Assembly (NCBI GenBank): GCA_023659785.1
Contig: JAGXOR010000003.1
Span: 1-34,045, forward strand
Direction: 5' to 3'
Origin: Methanomicrobia archaeon LH_S13
Lineage (GTDB): Archaea > Halobacteriota > Syntropharchaeia > Alkanophagales > Methanospirareceae
DNA: 34,045 nt
Positions within the stretch are counted from its first letter, which is position 1, and every line of letters starts with the position of its first letter. Below are positions 31,867 through 34,045 of this stretch, one piece after another. The notes below the pieces were generated by a model that saw only the letters and a list, made by a program, of their open reading frames with translations, was not told the origin of the DNA and made no database searches. The position numbers and the translations under genes are program-made.

Positions 31867-31983
31867 CTACTTTCTTTTATTATCCTTTCTGATTGCCAGG
31901 TTTGCTACTAACGCAATAAGTACTAAGAATGCCAAAACTACCGCAGCAGTTGCAATTGTCAGTTGTTTCCCCTGCAAGTCCAT
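31867..31983 (-). CDS. Single-helix membrane micro-protein (38 residues)
   Basis: Too short for the track. MDLQGKQLTIATAAVVLAFL followed by VLIALVANLA and a basic RKDNKRK tail is one membrane helix with positive-inside charge. An AGAGGT ribosome-binding site precedes the ATG, and a TATA-like TTTAAATATATATAAAG lies about 25-40 bases upstream. Its stop is 4 bases from the ATG of the PGF-tail gene, so the two act as one unit or were one gene before a frameshift. Confidence 0.6.
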   Translation of the reverse strand: MDLQGKQLTIATAAVVLAFLVLIALVANLAIRKDNKRK

Positions 31984-32004
31984 AACCTCTTTTTATTTTT
32001 ACTT

Positions 32005-32024
32005 CTTTATATATATTTAAATAT
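32005..32024. promoter_or_regulatory. AT-rich divergent promoter
   Basis: TTTATATATATTTAAATA reads as TATA boxes on both strands, serving the minus-strand micro-protein unit and the plus-strand DJ-1 pair. Confidence 0.5.
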
Positions 32025-32070
32025 TCGTATATTACTATTGTTAATAGGGCATATTAGGGGTGAGAAAAAA

Positions 32071-32592
32071 ATGGCTGATCTAAAAGGGAAGAAGATTTTA
32101 ATGGTTGTAGCGCCGGGAAATTTCCGTGATGAGGAACTGAAGGAACCAATGGGTGTTTTTACTCGGTCGGGAGCAGAGGTAACAATCGCTTCAAAGGGGG
32201 TTACTCGAGCCACAGGAATGTTTGGTGCGGAAATAAAAGTGGATAAAAATTTAGAAGAGGTTAGTGCCGAGGAGTATGATGCGGTGATTTTTGTTGGAGG
32301 TTCTGGAGCAGATGTGTACTTCGATGATTCAAGAGCCCATGAGTTAGCCGCCAATGCGCTTAAAGGGGGAAAAATTGTATCAGCGATTTGCATAGCTCCT
32401 TCAACGTTAGCAAACGCGGGATTGCTAAAAGGGAAAAAGGCGACTTCTTTCAGCTCGGAAAAGAAAAATTTGAAAAGAAAAGGTGCCGATTATACGGGAG
32501 CTGCAGTTGAGCGAGATGGACGAATAATCACGGGAAGGGGACCAGAAGCAGCCGAAGAATTTGGCAATGTGGTGGCATCAGCTTTGGAATAA
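32071..32592 (+). CDS. DJ-1/PfpI family protein, first of a tandem pair
   Basis: Starting at ATG 32071 (AGGGGTGAG upstream; the track start adds an AT-rich 36 codons) it is 173 residues. The flavodoxin-like DJ-1/PfpI fold shows GKKILMVVAPGNFRDEEL, AVIFVGGSGADVYF and the nucleophile elbow AICIAPSTLANAG. The catalytic Cys is present, but the His that follows it in PfpI proteases (CHGP) is Ile here. A protease role is therefore doubtful; deglycase, chaperone or redox sensing are other roles proposed for the superfamily. Confidence 0.88.
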   Translation: MADLKGKKILMVVAPGNFRDEELKEPMGVFTRSGAEVTIASKGVTRATGMFGAEIKVDKNLEEVSAEEYDAVIFVGGSGADVYFDDSRAHELAANALKGGKIVSAICIAPSTLANAGLLKGKKATSFSSEKKNLKRKGADYTGAAVERDGRIITGRGPEAAEEFGNVVASALE

Positions 32593-32607
32593 GAGGGCTG
32601 GTAGAAT

Positions 32608-33153
32608 ATGGCTGTCGTTGTATTTTTGGCTACGGGATTTGAAGAGATAGAAGCCATGAGTATTGTGGACACACTCAGAAGGGCGGAGATAGAGGTTGTG
32701 ATTGCAAGTCTTCAAACGGGCGCTATCGCAGGCGGACATGGGGTTAAGGTGGTTCCGGATAGACAAATAGAAGGGATTAATATCGAGGATTTTGATGCGG
32801 TCGTTTTGCCCGGTGGGTCTCCCGGGTACGTGAATCTGGGTAACGACAAGCGCGTTTTAGATGCGGTAAAAAAAGCATTTGAACTCGGTAAAGTCGTTGC
32901 AGCTATTTGCGGTGCGCCTTCTGTGTTGGCAAAAACGGGGATTTTAGAAGGCAAGAAAGTGACGATTTATCCTGGATTGGAAACCGAACTGAGGGGAGCG
33001 AAATCCGTAAATGAGCGAGTTGTGGTTGATGGTAAGATAGTCACCAGCCAAGGTCCCGGAACTGCGCTCGAATTCAGCGTTAAACTGGTTGAGGTATTAG
33101 CCGGAGAGAAAGGGGCGCAAGAACTTAAAGATGAACTCGTAGCGAATTTGTAG
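32608..33153 (+). CDS. DJ-1 family protein (YajL/ThiJ-like), second of a tandem pair
   Basis: 181 residues: VVVFLATGFEEIEAMSIVDT (conserved Glu), AVVLPGGSPGYVNLG and the elbow AAICGAPSVLAKTGIL with the reactive Cys, then TIYPGLETEL and VVDGKIVTSQGPGTA. This is closer to true DJ-1/YajL than its neighbour. It begins 15 bases after the first gene, and the two are probably cotranscribed. They are distant paralogues, not a recent duplication. Confidence 0.9.
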   Translation: MAVVVFLATGFEEIEAMSIVDTLRRAEIEVVIASLQTGAIAGGHGVKVVPDRQIEGINIEDFDAVVLPGGSPGYVNLGNDKRVLDAVKKAFELGKVVAAICGAPSVLAKTGILEGKKVTIYPGLETELRGAKSVNERVVVDGKIVTSQGPGTALEFSVKLVEVLAGEKGAQELKDELVANL

Positions 33154-33225
33154 ATGTAGTAAAAGTAAATGAGGAAGAATGAAAATAAGGTGAAGTAAGA
33201 CAAAAAAATAAAAAAGGGAGGATAA

Positions 33226-33870
33226 TTAATATCCTCCAAATCCTGGTCCTGTCGGTAGTGGGAATGGTTGTCCGGGAAACGGTCCTAGCATCGAAGGTAC
33301 AAATGCGGTAAATAGTGCTACGAAAAGTATTACTGGTATAATTATTGCTAGAATTACCGCAAGAATTGCCCTGCCTGTTGATAGCTCTTGAAGCTCTCTT
33401 ATGCCAATGACTTGCACGATGACTGCCCATGGCATGAATGCCAATAAAAGATTCGGTGTTGCACCATACATTATTGCTTTTATTGTCTGTGCTACTCCTT
33501 TTCTACCTCCAACGAGGAATACCCAGATGTGTGTCCAGAGACCACCAATAAAGGCGCTGATTATTCCTCCAATAAGCACCGAAACAAAGAAGAGCACAAA
33601 AAGAAGTATCGCCACCAAAGGGCCAATCGCTCCTATGAAAGGTAGCATGCGCGCTGATATTCCTGGTATTTGCGGTATAAGCGGCATAATGACCGACAAC
33701 AACGTTCCAATATATATGGAAATGAAAGTTCCGAAAATCGCTGCAAAAATCGCCAGAATGACAACTAAATATGTAATGGAATCGCCGAGTGTGTCTCCCT
33801 TGGAGGCGTCGAAGGTAGCTGAGGGCCTGAACAAGAACCCCTGTATTCTTTCTTCTATACTTAACACCAT
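33226..33870 (-). CDS. Yip1-domain membrane protein
   Basis: 214 residues with about five membrane segments (YLVVILAIFAAIFGTFISIY, LVAILLFVLFFVSVLIGGII, and three more) and the cytoplasmic start RIQGFLFRPSATFDASKGD found in archaeal and bacterial Yip1-like proteins. It ends in a Pro/Gly/Phe-rich tail (PGQPFPLPTGPGFGGY). Function is unknown. An AGGTGA ribosome-binding site precedes the ATG and a CTTTATAAGG box lies about 40 bases upstream. I see no gene in the last 175 bases of the window. Confidence 0.82.
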   Translation of the reverse strand: MVLSIEERIQGFLFRPSATFDASKGDTLGDSITYLVVILAIFAAIFGTFISIYIGTLLSVIMPLIPQIPGISARMLPFIGAIGPLVAILLFVLFFVSVLIGGIISAFIGGLWTHIWVFLVGGRKGVAQTIKAIMYGATPNLLLAFMPWAVIVQVIGIRELQELSTGRAILAVILAIIIPVILFVALFTAFVPSMLGPFPGQPFPLPTGPGFGGY

Positions 33871-34045
33871 TTTGTTTCACCTAAATAACCAAATATAAAT
33901 CGCGCCTTATAAAGTTTTCGGTTGTATTCGCCTTTTGGACAGAAATAGCTAGCTAATCCCTTATCTTCATAAAAACTTCCGGAAGGCGATTCATGCGTGT
34001 TCGGTTAAGTAACCCATCGCTCCATCAGCCTCTCCCGCTTAACAT

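Overview
This window is a stretch of euryarchaeal chromosome, most likely from a methanogen or anaerobic methane/alkane oxidiser (an ANME-1-like organism is my guess, by inference only). Archaeal markers are an MCM helicase, a family B DNA polymerase, a histone, an archaeal NMN adenylyltransferase, and TATA-box promoters close to starts. Methanogen-lineage markers are methanogenesis marker proteins 2 and 3, CofH for coenzyme F420, and SepCysS for tRNA-dependent cysteine synthesis. The base composition is moderate, with frequent Glu/Lys-rich coding microsatellites.

Layout. 1-2.5 kb: the 3' part of a TPR protein, an orphan VapB-type antitoxin with a 20-codon VapC stub, a small Cys-motif ORF and an MBL-fold hydrolase. 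2.5-4.4 kb (minus): a tightly interlaced tRNA-Phe / pyrI / tRNA-Ala / coaBC unit. 4.5-7.5 kb: a TldD-type protease and an HD-domain phosphohydrolase. 7.5-8.45 kb: a graveyard with two decayed IS605-type (tnpB) pieces in opposite orientations, a thiD fragment and an unknown frameshifted gene tail. 8.4-12.1 kb (minus): a THUMP protein, cofH, methanogenesis marker 2 and an HAD-like protein. 12.2-16.9 kb (plus): mcm, rsmA/ksgA, an unrecognised conserved-looking protein, and a small heat-shock protein.

16.86-21.19 kb: two direct repeats of about 300 bp bracket an OPRTase-like gene, radC, a beta-class adenine methyltransferase and the remnant of a restriction subunit. The outer sides carry hsp20 and SepCysS. 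This looks like a decayed defence or mobile island and is the main accessory region. 21.4-30.7 kb: SepCysS, methanogenesis marker 3, a small basic ORF, a Re-citrate/homocitrate synthase-like enzyme, an ion-transport cluster (TrkA-N/USP, USP, an internally deleted CPA2 antiporter), polB and histone. 30.8-33.9 kb: a minus-strand unit of three tiny membrane proteins (one with a PGF-CTERM-like tail) leading into nadM, two tandem DJ-1/PfpI proteins, and a Yip1-type membrane protein.

No CRISPR array, rRNA or complete insertion sequence was seen. All family assignments come from reading motifs by eye; no database search was run.
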